Of a stretch of 64,000 nucleotides of DNA, positions 8,227 to 17,894 are shown one piece after another. Origin of the DNA: Chitinophagales bacterium (GTDB lineage: Bacteria; Bacteroidota; Bacteroidia; Chitinophagales; Chitinophagaceae); assembly GCA_021323755.1 (NCBI GenBank), contig JAJPKJ010000045.1, positions 101,692-165,691 on the forward strand, given 5' to 3'. The notes below the pieces were generated by a model. The model made no database searches and was not told the origin of the DNA. It worked only from the letters and a program-made list of their open reading frames with translations. The translations under genes were made by a program, and so were the position numbers. Numbering within the stretch: position 1 is the stretch's first letter; each line of letters begins with the position of its first letter.

Positions 8227-9267
8227 ATGGAACAACATGGCAATCTCCCAACTCCCGAAAACATTATGAAAATAGGTACCGGATTTTGGGCATCAAAAAT
8301 TCTTTTGTCCGCAGTCAGATTTCAAATTTTTACTACAATTTCCCAAAGCAAAACAATGTCGGCAGCTGAAATAAAATCTCATTTGGGATTAAAGTGTTCC
8401 GACCGCAATACCTACGATTATCTGGATGCCTTAACGGCATTTGGTTTTCTTAATCGTGAAGGCTTACTTGAAAAGGCAAAATATTCCAACACCATCGATA
8501 CAGACTTTTTCCTGGACAAGAATAAACCCAGTTATATTGGAGGAATGCTGGAAATGCTGAACAATCGCCTTTACCAATTCTGGGGCAATCTGGAAGATGG
8601 CTTATTAAGCGGTCTTCCACAGAATGAAGCAAAAAAAGGAGGAAATCTTTTTGATGCCTTATATTCAGATGCTGACAGACTAAAAGAATTCACCCATGCG
8701 ATGAGTGGAATCCAAATGGGAAATTTTATGGCGTTTTCACAAGCCTTTGATTTCTCTAAATACAGGACGCTGGTGGATGTCGGAGGTTCTGCTGGATTAC
8801 TTTCGCTGATGGTTGCCAAAAATCAGGTACACATGAATTGCATCACCTTGGATTTACCCCCCATCGAACCCATCGCCAATGCGACAATAGAACAGTTCCA
8901 ATTGTCAGACCGTGTAAAGGCGGCAAAGGGTGATTTCTTTCACGATGAGATTCCAAAAGCAGACGTTGTTGTCATGGGAAATATTCTGCACGACTGGGAT
9001 GAAGAAACAAAAATAATGCTGATGCAGAAAGCCTATGATGCCTTGCCAAGTGGTGGTGCTTTTGTTGCCATTGAAGGGGTAATAGACGATGAGCGGATCA
9101 AAAATATTTTTGGTTTGATGATGAGTCTGAATATGCTGATTGAAACAGGTAAAGGCTTTGATTACACTTTTGCCGACTTCAATAAATGGGCAAATAAAGT
9201 TGGCTTCAGGTCAACTAAGCTCACTCCATTGGCGGGACCGTCAAGTGCCGCGATTGCATACAAATAA
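8227..9267 (+). CDS. SAM-dependent O-methyltransferase (acetylserotonin/hydroxyneurosporene type)
   Basis: 346 residues. The N-terminal winged-helix dimerization domain (about 12-110) is followed by a class I methyltransferase fold with the SAM-binding loop DVGGSAG at 184-190 and an acidic strand end (ITLDLPP) that would bind the ribose. MGNILHDWDEE (250-260) carries the His that acts as general base in plant-type and polyketide O-methyltransferases, so transfer to a hydroxyl group of a small aromatic or polyketide-like molecule is expected. The acceptor is unknown and no biosynthetic cluster surrounds the gene. Confidence 0.9.
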   Translation: MEQHGNLPTPENIMKIGTGFWASKILLSAVRFQIFTTISQSKTMSAAEIKSHLGLKCSDRNTYDYLDALTAFGFLNREGLLEKAKYSNTIDTDFFLDKNKPSYIGGMLEMLNNRLYQFWGNLEDGLLSGLPQNEAKKGGNLFDALYSDADRLKEFTHAMSGIQMGNFMAFSQAFDFSKYRTLVDVGGSAGLLSLMVAKNQVHMNCITLDLPPIEPIANATIEQFQLSDRVKAAKGDFFHDEIPKADVVVMGNILHDWDEETKIMLMQKAYDALPSGGAFVAIEGVIDDERIKNIFGLMMSLNMLIETGKGFDYTFADFNKWANKVGFRSTKLTPLAGPSSAAIAYK

Positions 9268-9768
9268 ATACCGCTAATGAGATACTTGCAATCTGAGGTC
9301 AGATAATTTGAAGCGTACGATCGGCTGCGTGCTATCTTTTATGGTATACATCTCCAGCCCCTATATCACCGATTCCATGGTCTTGTCCAGGCGGAAGCCT
9401 CCGGGAAAATTGTCTTGTCTCTGATTGTCCCTTGCAGAAGCAGTGTCCGGCCTATTTGGCATGCCCCGCTTCTGGATCCTGTTAACGCGGTCACATTCGT
9501 CTTTTAAAAACCGATCAGCTATTAAAGAGACCAAATTCTTCTTGCATTGTCTAACGTTGCAAAAAAGAAAACTCACCAGAACTTCACTTAACTATCAACG
9601 TTAGTGCGGTCTGATATTTAAGATCGCGCTTTATCAATATCCATAAACATTTGTAAATTTAGTCAGGCATTTGTGTGTGTTGGCAGAATTCTAATTTCGC
9701 CACTAACAAGATGCCTGGATTTTTGAGCGCACTGCCCCGAAACTGTTTGTTAACCAAAACTATATATT
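9268..9768. other. 501-base region without a supported gene
   Basis: Between the methyltransferase and cupin genes. A 71-codon frame exists on the minus strand (9361-9576) but has no recognisable similarity, no promoter and no partner gene, so it is not called. The last 170 bases before the cupin gene are AT-rich and contain TTTG-like sequences near 9650 that could belong to its promoter. Confidence 0.4.
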
Positions 9769-10323
9769 ATGGAACGTCGTTTGTTTCTCCAATTACCACT
9801 TGTAGCCTCAGTGTTAACTGCTCAAGCTAAAAAAAATGAACCCGACAGACCCAACAAAGGTTTTAAAGTTGGAGCAAAAAAAGACAGGTACCAGGAAGAG
9901 TTATTAATAATGGGAGGATTATTTGATTGTAAAGTTTCTTCCAAAGACACGGATGGCGATCTCCTTATATACGATACAATTCGGCATTCAAAAGGTGGAC
10001 CACCCGTGCATCTTCACTACTCCCAGGATGAGTGGTTTTATGTAATCAAGGGTGATTTTTTAGTGCAGGTTGGCCAAGAGAAATTCACGTTATCTGCCGG
10101 AGATTCAGCCTTTGCTCCCCGTACCATTCCTCACACTTTCGCTAAAATAAGTGAGGACGAAGGGCAAATGCTGATCCTTTTCCAGCCGGCCGGTACAATG
10201 GAAGACTATTTTTCACAAGTAGCAAAAATCAGTAAAGAAATACCCAAGAACCAGGAAGAAATACTGAAGGATTTATATACGTCTCATGGGATGAAAATAG
10301 TAGGACCGCCATTAAAATTCTGA
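9769..10323 (+). CDS. Cupin-domain protein
   Basis: 184 residues with a short hydrophobic leader (about 1-20, possibly exported). The single cupin barrel carries the complete metal-binding set: His81, His83 and Glu88 in the first motif (HLHYSQDEWFYVIKG) and His122 in the second (RTIPHTF). The metal is probably Fe, Mn or Zn. The substrate is not predictable; small cupins of this type include dioxygenases, isomerases and binding proteins. It stands alone with 114 bases to the next gene. Confidence 0.85.
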   Translation: MERRLFLQLPLVASVLTAQAKKNEPDRPNKGFKVGAKKDRYQEELLIMGGLFDCKVSSKDTDGDLLIYDTIRHSKGGPPVHLHYSQDEWFYVIKGDFLVQVGQEKFTLSAGDSAFAPRTIPHTFAKISEDEGQMLILFQPAGTMEDYFSQVAKISKEIPKNQEEILKDLYTSHGMKIVGPPLKF

Positions 10324-10437
10324 CAATACTGATAACGAGATCCAAAAACATCGCATTGAATGTAACGGGATGTTATTGAGAACTATTGAAGCAACGCGCC
10401 CACTACAGTCAATTATATGAGTTCATAAAATAGTAGC

Positions 10438-10869
10438 ATGAATATTGAAATCCTAACGAATAGTCTTCAATTGAACATTTATGGTTTTGGCAGTGTAGCA
10501 ATAAATAAAGACTACATCAATACTGCGTTTTCATTAAGTGACAAAATGTGGAAAGAAGTTAAAACCAAAGGGATTGATAATAAAGGAAAAAACATTTGGG
10601 TCTACGAAAATAATGACAAGGTGTTTGCGGGAATTGAAATTGAAAATTATAATGGCAATATCCTTGAATACAAAAAGATCATTCTGGACAAATATGCTTA
10701 TTACAAACACATCGGACCTTACCATCTCATAAAGAAAATAGGACAAGACATGAGAAATGAGCTGACAAAAAATAGGTACGAGATTATACTTCCTTATATC
10801 GAGATCTATGGACATTGGACAAAAGATGAAAACAAACTGGAAACAGAATTATTCATGTGCTTAAAATAG
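10438..10869 (+). CDS. GyrI-like small-molecule-binding domain protein
   Basis: 143 residues. The C-terminal half (KYAYYKHIGPYHLIKKIGQD, followed later by YIEIYGHW) matches the GyrI-like/effector-binding domain found fused to AraC and MerR regulators and as stand-alone proteins. There is no DNA-binding domain, so it is probably a binder of hydrophobic cations or small molecules rather than a regulator. No signal peptide. The call rests on motif pattern only. Confidence 0.7.
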   Translation: MNIEILTNSLQLNIYGFGSVAINKDYINTAFSLSDKMWKEVKTKGIDNKGKNIWVYENNDKVFAGIEIENYNGNILEYKKIILDKYAYYKHIGPYHLIKKIGQDMRNELTKNRYEIILPYIEIYGHWTKDENKLETELFMCLK

Positions 10870-11098
10870 TTTGTATTCCAAATAGCCACTATTTGATCCT
10901 ATACCATGCTTCTCAGAGGAATAAATCGATCTTTCATTCAAACAATCAAACAATGGGTGAGTTGACTGACCGGCGGCGGACGGTCATTGTATCGAAAACA
11001 GACATCCTTGCTGCGCTCGCTACCATTAATTAAAACATTCTCAGCCTGTTTTAAAAATGGCCTTTTGTTTGTCGCGCATTAATATATCTTCCAACATC

Positions 11099-13576
11099 AT
11101 GATAAAAAAACAACTGCTTTTTGCCCTGCGCCGTCTCGGCTGGCATAAACTTACTACCAGCATCAACATTCTTGGCCTCACATTCGGGATATTGTCCTGT
11201 GTAGTGATATATCTGTATGTAACCTTCGAATTCAGCTACGACAAATTCCACGCTGACACTGACCGGATATACCGGCTTATGGTTTCGACGAGCCGCGGCA
11301 ACGACGTTTGGATGGCTGAGCCCGTTGGCTCTGCTTTGCGCAGGGAAACGACAAGTTTCAGCGCTGTTACGACTCTCTTTACCGACGACACCAAAGTGTT
11401 GGTTCCGAAAAAAGGCCAGCCGCCCCGCGTCATCCCCGGAGTCAGCGGTGACGAGCAGTATCACATCACCTTCGCAGATACGGACTACCTGAAAATATTT
11501 CATTACCAATGGCTCGCTGGCAACCCGGCGACGGCTCTGCAGAAACCTTTCTCTGTTGTGCTGACTGAATCGGAGGCGAAGCGTTATTTCCAAAGCGGAA
11601 CACCGCAAGACTGGATGGGCCGCTCTCTCGTGTATGAAGATTCGCTCATGGTTTCAGTTACGGGAATCATTAAAGACTGGGACAAGAACACCGACTTTGG
11701 CTTCAAAGACCTTATCTCTTATAATACCCTCGAAAGCAGCTTTCTTAAATCCTATACCGGACAGGGGAACATGTTGGGAAGCAATATCAATGTCTATGTT
11801 AAGCTTGCCCCCGGAATAACAGCCGCGCAGGCGGAACAACAATCATCCGCCTTTTACAGGCGGCAAACGCATGTCAAACCTGGTGTGAAACTCGGCATAG
11901 CGCTGCAACCACTTTCGGACGTACATTTTAATGCAACGTATAGCGATACCTATAGCCGGCATGCACACAAACCTACTCTGCTCGCGCTGGCTGGCATTGC
12001 GCTGTTTATTCTGATCATTGCCGCTATTAACTTTATCAATCTGTCTACTGCGCAGTCGATACTGCGCGCAAAGGAAGTAGGCATACGAAAAGTAATGGGT
12101 AGCAGCATCGGGGGCATTGTGCGGCAGTTTCTCATCGAGACCGGTATCATCGTTGTTGCCGCCATGGCGCTTGCGCTCCTGCTCGCCGATCCTGTTATTT
12201 CAGCGCTGCATGGCTTTATCCCCCAAGGCGTACGGCTGCATATCACCGACCCAAATGTCTGGCTCTTTATAGGAATTACTATTGTGGTCACTTGCCTGAT
12301 CGCGGGCTGGTACCCCGGGCGGGTTCTCTCTTCTTTCCTTCCGGTTATCAGTCTTAAGGGGCAGGGCGTTCGACAGCTCAACTCTAAAAGTTATCTCCGA
12401 AAGGGGTTAATCGTTTTCCAGTTTACAGTGAGCTTGCTCTTTATCATCGGCACCATAATGGTAGGCCGGCAGATCAGCTTTATGCTCAACACCGACCTGG
12501 GTTTTAATAAAGACGCAATCGTTACGATCGATCTTCCCCGCGACCAAACAAACAACAAAAAAGATCTTCTGGCTGGCGAAATACGCAACCTGGCAGGCGT
12601 GCGGCAGGTGAGCCTCAACACGGCTGACCCCCAGAGCTTGCACCATGAATTGTTCGGAACACAACTTAAATATAATGGACCCACCGAAGTTACGATCATG
12701 CCCGGAGGCGACTTTATAGATACAGGCTACATTTCCCTGTACGGACTGACGCTCGTAGCCGGGAGAAATTTCTATCTCTCCGACACAGCACGAAGGAACA
12801 CGCCGGCTTCAGATTCCACTCCGGCACAACCCGGCTACCGGGCCTTTATCCTGAATGAAACTGCGGCAATGGAACTGGGCTTTAACCGACCGGCCGATGC
12901 CCTTGGCAAACAGATGATCAACGGCCCGGTTTCGGGGCCGGTAGTTGGAGTCGTAAAGGATTTCCATTTGGAAGATATGCACTCGAAGATCAGACCCTTT
13001 ATTTTTTCGACGAAGACAGGTGAGGCGAGCCAGCTGAGCATAAAACTTTCCAGCACCGGACTCTCTGCATCCGAAGTGAAGGCGCTAATGACAAACTTGC
13101 AATCGATCTTTAAAAAAGTATACCCCACAACCGACTTTCAGTCCCGCTTCTTTGACGAAGCGCTGGAGCAGCTTTACACGCAGGAACGCCAAACAGCACA
13201 GATAATGAACATCGCCATGGGCATGGCCATTTTTATTTCCTGTATGGGGCTTTTCGGTCTTGCAGCATTCACTGCCAACCAACGCACGCGAGAGATCGGC
13301 ATCCGCAAAGTGCTGGGTGCAGGTGTTCCTCAATTGGTTTCGTTGCTATCGCGGGAGTTTATTTTGCTTGTAGTGCTTTCAACAATTATTGCCGCGCCGG
13401 TAGCAGGCTGGGCTATACACCGGTGGCTGCAGGATTACGCTTATCGTACATCCATGCCGTGGTGGATCTATGTGGTTGCCGGCGTTGCGGCGGTAGTGAT
13501 AGCAATGCTCACGGTCAGTTACCAGGCAATTCATGCGGCAACGGCCAACCCAGTGAAAAGTTTGAGGACGGAGTGA
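11099..13576 (+). CDS. FtsX/MacB-type ABC transporter permease
   Basis: 825 residues from the ATG at 11099; an upstream in-frame ATG at 11057 would add 14 residues that do not fit the family start. The layout is the Bacteroidota duplicated permease: an N-terminal membrane helix, a MacB-type periplasmic domain, an FtsX block of three helices with RAKEVGIRKVMGSS, then a second helix, periplasmic domain and FtsX block with RTREIGIRKVLGAG. Such proteins work with a separate ATPase in lipoprotein release, peptide export or signalling; no ATPase gene is adjacent. Base composition and codon choice are visibly more GC-rich than in the neighbouring genes, suggesting acquisition by transfer. Confidence 0.92.
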   Translation: MIKKQLLFALRRLGWHKLTTSINILGLTFGILSCVVIYLYVTFEFSYDKFHADTDRIYRLMVSTSRGNDVWMAEPVGSALRRETTSFSAVTTLFTDDTKVLVPKKGQPPRVIPGVSGDEQYHITFADTDYLKIFHYQWLAGNPATALQKPFSVVLTESEAKRYFQSGTPQDWMGRSLVYEDSLMVSVTGIIKDWDKNTDFGFKDLISYNTLESSFLKSYTGQGNMLGSNINVYVKLAPGITAAQAEQQSSAFYRRQTHVKPGVKLGIALQPLSDVHFNATYSDTYSRHAHKPTLLALAGIALFILIIAAINFINLSTAQSILRAKEVGIRKVMGSSIGGIVRQFLIETGIIVVAAMALALLLADPVISALHGFIPQGVRLHITDPNVWLFIGITIVVTCLIAGWYPGRVLSSFLPVISLKGQGVRQLNSKSYLRKGLIVFQFTVSLLFIIGTIMVGRQISFMLNTDLGFNKDAIVTIDLPRDQTNNKKDLLAGEIRNLAGVRQVSLNTADPQSLHHELFGTQLKYNGPTEVTIMPGGDFIDTGYISLYGLTLVAGRNFYLSDTARRNTPASDSTPAQPGYRAFILNETAAMELGFNRPADALGKQMINGPVSGPVVGVVKDFHLEDMHSKIRPFIFSTKTGEASQLSIKLSSTGLSASEVKALMTNLQSIFKKVYPTTDFQSRFFDEALEQLYTQERQTAQIMNIAMGMAIFISCMGLFGLAAFTANQRTREIGIRKVLGAGVPQLVSLLSREFILLVVLSTIIAAPVAGWAIHRWLQDYAYRTSMPWWIYVVAGVAAVVIAMLTVSYQAIHAATANPVKSLRTE

Positions 13577-13712
13577 TCTTGACCTCAGGTTTATAAAATG
13601 GATCTTTAATTTTTTCTGGCGAGGTCAGGCCCCCCTAACAGACAGTTTTTGAAGAATTGTATTTGATTTTTTTAGAATAAAAAGAAACCGCCAGCCTTGC
13701 CTCTTTTTTTTA

Positions 13713-15692
13713 CTAGGTCTTTTTGATTATTAAGTTCACCAGGGTTGGACTATTGATAATTTCTTCCAGCTTTTGATCAACGATCAATTGTATATCTTTT
13801 TTGATTTGAAAATAATTATCCAGAATTTTTTGTTTGTCAACCTGCACTTGCGGTAATTCCTTCCATTCAATTGCTTTTCCTTTTTTTAATGTCTTATTGA
13901 TCATTTCGCAATGAAATTTTTTTAATTGAATTTTTTGATGGGGCTCATCAGCAACCATCCCTACAAATTCCCCGGATGACAATGATGAAATTGTTGATTG
14001 TGGTATCGCCATTTCGAGTTGCGTTGAATTCGTGACAGATGTTTTATTTTCATTTATCGAAACACTTTGTTTGTCTTGTATGATTTTCCCGAAACGTTCG
14101 GCAAGCTGCTTAGCTGTTTCGCCAGACACCTGTCCGCTAATAATATTACCGACGATATTTATGATGACTTCCGCTTGCTCTTTTCCATAATGTAATTTGA
14201 GTTGACTAGCGTCTTGAATTGCCACTGTAGTGGCAACTTTATTACTGCGTGCAGTCGCCAGTAAATTATCAATCCCTTTAAAATATATGGAAGGAAATTC
14301 ATCCAGGATGATACTGCATTTCATCTTATTCCTTTTATTGAGTTGCCTGGTCAGCGCAGTGGTATACAGTGATAAGACCGCGCCATAGATATGTGCCTTA
14401 TGAGGGCTGTTTCCTACACAAACTATCTTTGGTCTCTCAGGATCATTAATGTCGAGCGTAAATTCATTTCCGGAAAGAACATAATATATGTTCGGTGAAG
14501 ATAATTTTCCAAGACTTACCGTTGCGCCCGCGATCTGACCTTCCAGTTGTGCGCTTGCATTATTTAAATACGCGGTTACAAATGGCATGATGAGCGCCTC
14601 GATCTGCGGTTCTGTCCTCAAGATTGAAAATAATTTATCATAAGGCGTTTGTAGCAATTCAATCACATGCGCGAGGGTGCAGTATTTTCCATCTTCATAA
14701 AGACGCAGGTACCAAATTATTGCTGTCAAGAAATTTATTGGCGATTCGACCCAGAAATCGCCCTGTTTTTTTATCCATGCTTGGTTCAGCCCCAACAATA
14801 TTGTTCTTGCAGATTCCGCTGCGTCGGTTATGTCTTGCATTGAGTTTATATCAATGGGATTACAACGATGCGAAATATTTTCAAAATCGATCACATAAAA
14901 TTCAGGCTTTACTTTGTATGACGATTCACACTGCAAAAAATAATTGTAGGCGATGGTAGTGAGGTCAGGATATTTAAAATCATAGATGAACATCGCAAAA
15001 CCTTTTCGGGTATGTTGTCTTATGATATTCTGAATGATGAAAAAAGTTTTCCCGCTTCCGGGAGTTCCAAGAATCAAGGTCCCGCGAAATGGGTTAGTGA
15101 TATTTATCCAGGATGATCTTTTTCTTCCCCTGAGATTGTATTCAGCCGGCAGGTTGATTGAATATCCGTTTTCAATTAATCTCTCTTCCTGCGGGAAAGT
15201 TTCATTGTACGTGTTGAAGATTTGTTTTTGTGAAAATTTCGAACTGACTAGTTTTGAAAAAATAGTAAGTCCCGTCAATAAAAAAATATATCCAAGAATT
15301 GTTGAGATCGTATAAGCGTAACAAAGAATCAGCGGGTCATAATCCAGGTTCAGGATTTCGCGGGAAAGAAAATATAGCGGCGATCCAAAGATCAAATATA
15401 TAATGGCGGATTTTAGATTCAGTCTTTCATTTTCCTTTGGGATCATTCCAATGCTAGAGAACGCTAATGTCGCAAGTGCTGTCAGCTTCACTTTAAAATA
15501 GTCTCTTATGAAATTTATTTTTAGAAAATTTTGTGCCAGCCTGTCTGTGACCTTATTTGTCAAATGCCAGTGCTGGAAAGCCAAATAACAGTAACCATAA
15601 AAATGAATAATAATGATAGCGATGCTGATTATTCTGAACAGTTCACCTAATTTTCTTGTGCCGCCATCTGCAGCGGGCAAATTGTTTTGCAT
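13713..15692 (-). CDS. Conjugation/mobilization coupling protein (VirD4/TraG-like ATPase)
   Basis: 659 residues. Several N-terminal hydrophobic segments (about 18-42, 68-86, 94-112 and 122-148) anchor it in the inner membrane. They are followed by a hexameric ATPase domain with Walker A GTPGSGKT (209-216), Walker B in CSIILDEFPSIYF, and the TraM-recognition-like region ATARSNKVATTVAIQDASQL. It would deliver the relaxase-DNA complex to a secretion channel. It is the last gene of a three-gene leftward mobilization operon, 16 bases after the relaxase gene. No type IV secretion channel genes are in the window, so mobilization would need a helper element. Confidence 0.9.
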   Translation of the reverse strand: MQNNLPAADGGTRKLGELFRIISIAIIIIHFYGYCYLAFQHWHLTNKVTDRLAQNFLKINFIRDYFKVKLTALATLAFSSIGMIPKENERLNLKSAIIYLIFGSPLYFLSREILNLDYDPLILCYAYTISTILGYIFLLTGLTIFSKLVSSKFSQKQIFNTYNETFPQEERLIENGYSINLPAEYNLRGRKRSSWINITNPFRGTLILGTPGSGKTFFIIQNIIRQHTRKGFAMFIYDFKYPDLTTIAYNYFLQCESSYKVKPEFYVIDFENISHRCNPIDINSMQDITDAAESARTILLGLNQAWIKKQGDFWVESPINFLTAIIWYLRLYEDGKYCTLAHVIELLQTPYDKLFSILRTEPQIEALIMPFVTAYLNNASAQLEGQIAGATVSLGKLSSPNIYYVLSGNEFTLDINDPERPKIVCVGNSPHKAHIYGAVLSLYTTALTRQLNKRNKMKCSIILDEFPSIYFKGIDNLLATARSNKVATTVAIQDASQLKLHYGKEQAEVIINIVGNIISGQVSGETAKQLAERFGKIIQDKQSVSINENKTSVTNSTQLEMAIPQSTISSLSSGEFVGMVADEPHQKIQLKKFHCEMINKTLKKGKAIEWKELPQVQVDKQKILDNYFQIKKDIQLIVDQKLEEIINSPTLVNLIIKKT

Positions 15693-15708
15693 GCGGTGGA
15701 ATTAACCT

Positions 15709-16980
15709 TTAAAAATCCAGTGAATACTCTTGCTCATTTATTTGTTTGTGTTCTTCGCCTGATTCAGTAGTAAGTTCTTTTTTTGATTCCTTTGGTCTCA
15801 TGACCAGTTCCAGCGCTTTTGATAAATCATGTCCGTCCTCATTTTCCAGCTGTTTGGTTTTTGAATTGCTGATCTCATTTTCTTGTGCGAGTGTTTTTTC
15901 TTTTGACAGGGCAATACCTAATCTTTCCAGAATTCGTTCTGCTGAATATTCTTTTCCCATATTCATTTCACTGAAAACCGATTTGGTCTGATGGTCGATA
16001 TAAATAAATCCATTGCCCCGTTGCTCTTTATCACGACTTAATATTATTGATACTCCTTCCTTCTCCAGCGCCTGTACAAATTCGCTGAATGACTTTTGCG
16101 GTTTAACCAGTATCCACTCAATGGCGATTCTCAGCCGTTTTATTTCTGTTGCGCGTTTGACTTCATTTTCCAAAAATTTCTTTTCCAGATTTGAAAGCGT
16201 TGGTTTGTTTTCGATGCTGCTTGCTTTTATCGGCATACCGATTTTTTTGCCGTACTCATTTAGAATACTATAGGTTAATCCATGGTGTTTGTAAATCCAG
16301 CCTCCCTCGCGTCCACGATCAGCAAACACGTTATATTGTTGTAATGCTGCGTTGAACTCTTGCAACGTGGTGAATTTATATTGGTTAATAACAAGGTCGA
16401 GAACATTGGAAATGCTTTGTTTGGTCTCTGCTTTTCCATATTTCAATTTTTGAACATGTATTGGTTTTCGTCCTAATTCTTGCGCTTGCTTTTTTTGCGG
16501 TTTTTTTTTATTTGCACTGACGAGCTCATAAATATGTTCCAATTCCTTGCGCGCTTTTCTGGATTGATTGCAACCGATATTATGCGTTGATATTCTGCTG
16601 CCGTCATTGCGAATGAGCGTCGAAACAATATGAACATGGGGATGACCAGTATCATGATGCTGGTAAACAAGGTAAGGCTGCATTTCAAAGCCAATCCGTT
16701 TCATGTATTCATCGGTAATTTGCCGGAGCAATTCTTTATTCAATTTTTCTTTTTCGGATGGATGAAAATTTAGCGAGATATGAATCGCTTTTGTTTGCGC
16801 GCGCTCGTTGCACATCATCAAATTTTCAAATCGATTCAATTTGTGTTCAAGATTCATCTGGTGGGGAAATCTTAGAAAATTCTCAGCATGAATTAATTCA
16901 GCCTTACCAAGCTTCAACTTTCGTTCATTGTAATGGAGTGCACTCTTTGGACTCCGGGTTATCTTTATTTCCGGGACCAT
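15709..16980 (-). CDS. Relaxase / mobilization nuclease (MobP-type)
   Basis: 423 residues. The N-terminal relaxase domain carries a candidate catalytic Tyr near residue 17 (ALHYNERKL) and the metal-binding triad in YQHHDTGHPHVHIV (His109, His113, His115 and His117). It would nick the transfer origin and stay covalently linked to the 5' end. The C-terminal half is charged and probably contacts DNA or the coupling protein. It overlaps the accessory gene upstream by 16 bases, which suggests translational coupling. Confidence 0.9.
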   Translation of the reverse strand: MVPEIKITRSPKSALHYNERKLKLGKAELIHAENFLRFPHQMNLEHKLNRFENLMMCNERAQTKAIHISLNFHPSEKEKLNKELLRQITDEYMKRIGFEMQPYLVYQHHDTGHPHVHIVSTLIRNDGSRISTHNIGCNQSRKARKELEHIYELVSANKKKPQKKQAQELGRKPIHVQKLKYGKAETKQSISNVLDLVINQYKFTTLQEFNAALQQYNVFADRGREGGWIYKHHGLTYSILNEYGKKIGMPIKASSIENKPTLSNLEKKFLENEVKRATEIKRLRIAIEWILVKPQKSFSEFVQALEKEGVSIILSRDKEQRGNGFIYIDHQTKSVFSEMNMGKEYSAERILERLGIALSKEKTLAQENEISNSKTKQLENEDGHDLSKALELVMRPKESKKELTTESGEEHKQINEQEYSLDF

Positions 16981-17312
16981 AATTCATAGATTTGATCAAG
17001 GCGAAGAGCAATTTCTTCAACTTTTGAAATGAGTATTTCTTTGGACGATCCGCTTTCCCCAGAAAGCATCTTAAGCGCAGTCTGCAAGCTCTTTTTTAAC
17101 TCAAGCATCTGGGTTAAGAAGTCTTCTGCCGTTTGGTTGCGATAGACAATGACGACTGGTTTTTGAAGCAAGATTTTGCGTGCATATTCACCTAAATTCC
17201 TGCAAAGGGTTTCAGAATAGAAAGAATAAATCTTATTGTAGTCATCTTTTTTGACGCGAAATTCAACCCTATATTCCATTTTTTCATTCTCTTCTTTAAT
17301 CACATTATTCAT
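16965..17312 (-). CDS. Relaxosome accessory protein (MobA/MobC-like)
   Basis: 115 residues from the ATG at 17312. A longer start at 17366 exists but would place a palindrome inside the first codons, so the shorter start is preferred; 17279 is a further possibility. The sequence EYRVEFRVKKDDYNKIYSFY followed by LGEYARKILL looks like the ribbon-helix-helix DNA-binding part of mobilization accessory proteins, with a coiled C-terminal helix (VEEIALRLDQIYELW). It should bind near the transfer origin and help the relaxase. It is the first gene of the leftward mob operon. Confidence 0.8.
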   Translation of the reverse strand: MNNVIKEENEKMEYRVEFRVKKDDYNKIYSFYSETLCRNLGEYARKILLQKPVVIVYRNQTAEDFLTQMLELKKSLQTALKMLSGESGSSKEILISKVEEIALRLDQIYELWSRK

Positions 17313-17549
17313 TTTCACTTTTGAAATTGTGCATGATGCACCCCAGCATTCCAGAAATTTGCCCAAATTTCATTTATTTTCAAAAAAACTTCCTTTGATT
17401 ATTTGGCAAAATTAAACCGTGCCGTGGCGCAAAACAAGATGTTCATTTGGTGTACAGGTAACGCCTAAAAAAATTTAAAAAACATAAGGCAAAAAAATCA
17501 ATGGAACCCTAATTTTATATCGAAAGAAAAGAACTGCATTAATTAAACA
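17313..17549. promoter_or_regulatory. Divergent control region of the mobilization module; probable oriT location
   Basis: The gap between the leftward mob operon and the rightward small gene. An inverted repeat GAAATTT-N4-AAATTTC lies at 17354-17371 and is a plausible operator for the RHH protein. Further right is an AT-rich tract and the sequence GGTGTACAGGTAACGCC (about 17450-17466). Transfer origins of Bacteroidota mobilizable elements usually lie in this position, but I cannot identify a nick site. Confidence 0.4.
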
Positions 17550-17894
17550 ATGGACAAGGTTTTTTTAGGATGGACAAGAGAAAAAGTGAAGAAAGACATG
17601 GAGAATTTAAGTAGATTTTTTATTGCCGCTGAAAATGATGCACGTATAACAGCTACACATATCCTAATATATCTGGCCCTTTTTGAATGCTGGAATCTAA
17701 ACCAATTTCAAAATCCAGTTTTTATTTCGCGAAGAATAATCATGCGCATGACGAAGATCCATTCTATTACGACCTATCATAAATATATAAAAGAGTTGGA
17801 TCAGTTTGGATATATTGGATATGAGCCGAGCTATAGGACGAAGATGGGGACCAGAGTGTGGGTGAATGAAAATGTCGGGACAGCGTTTGTCTAA
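17550..17894 (+). CDS. Small winged-helix-like protein of mobilizable elements
   Basis: 114 residues. The pattern ARITATHILIYLALFECWNL, then FISRRIIMRMTKIHSITTYHK and FGYIGYEPSYR, is typical of a small protein that sits divergently next to mob or tra genes in many Bacteroidota mobile elements. The middle looks like a helix-turn-helix with a wing. A role in controlling the element is inferred from position and fold only. It is transcribed away from the relaxosome operon. Confidence 0.75.
   Translation: MDKVFLGWTREKVKKDMENLSRFFIAAENDARITATHILIYLALFECWNLNQFQNPVFISRRIIMRMTKIHSITTYHKYIKELDQFGYIGYEPSYRTKMGTRVWVNENVGTAFV

Noticed and set aside
9361..9576. 71-codon minus-strand frame between the methyltransferase and cupin genes
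   Set aside because: No family resemblance, no promoter, no neighbour on that strand; length is within chance for the region.
13580..13627. TGACCTC ... GAGGTCA inverted repeat after the FtsX gene as a terminator
   Set aside because: The arms are 34 bases apart and no T-run follows the second arm; pairing of this type is expected by chance.
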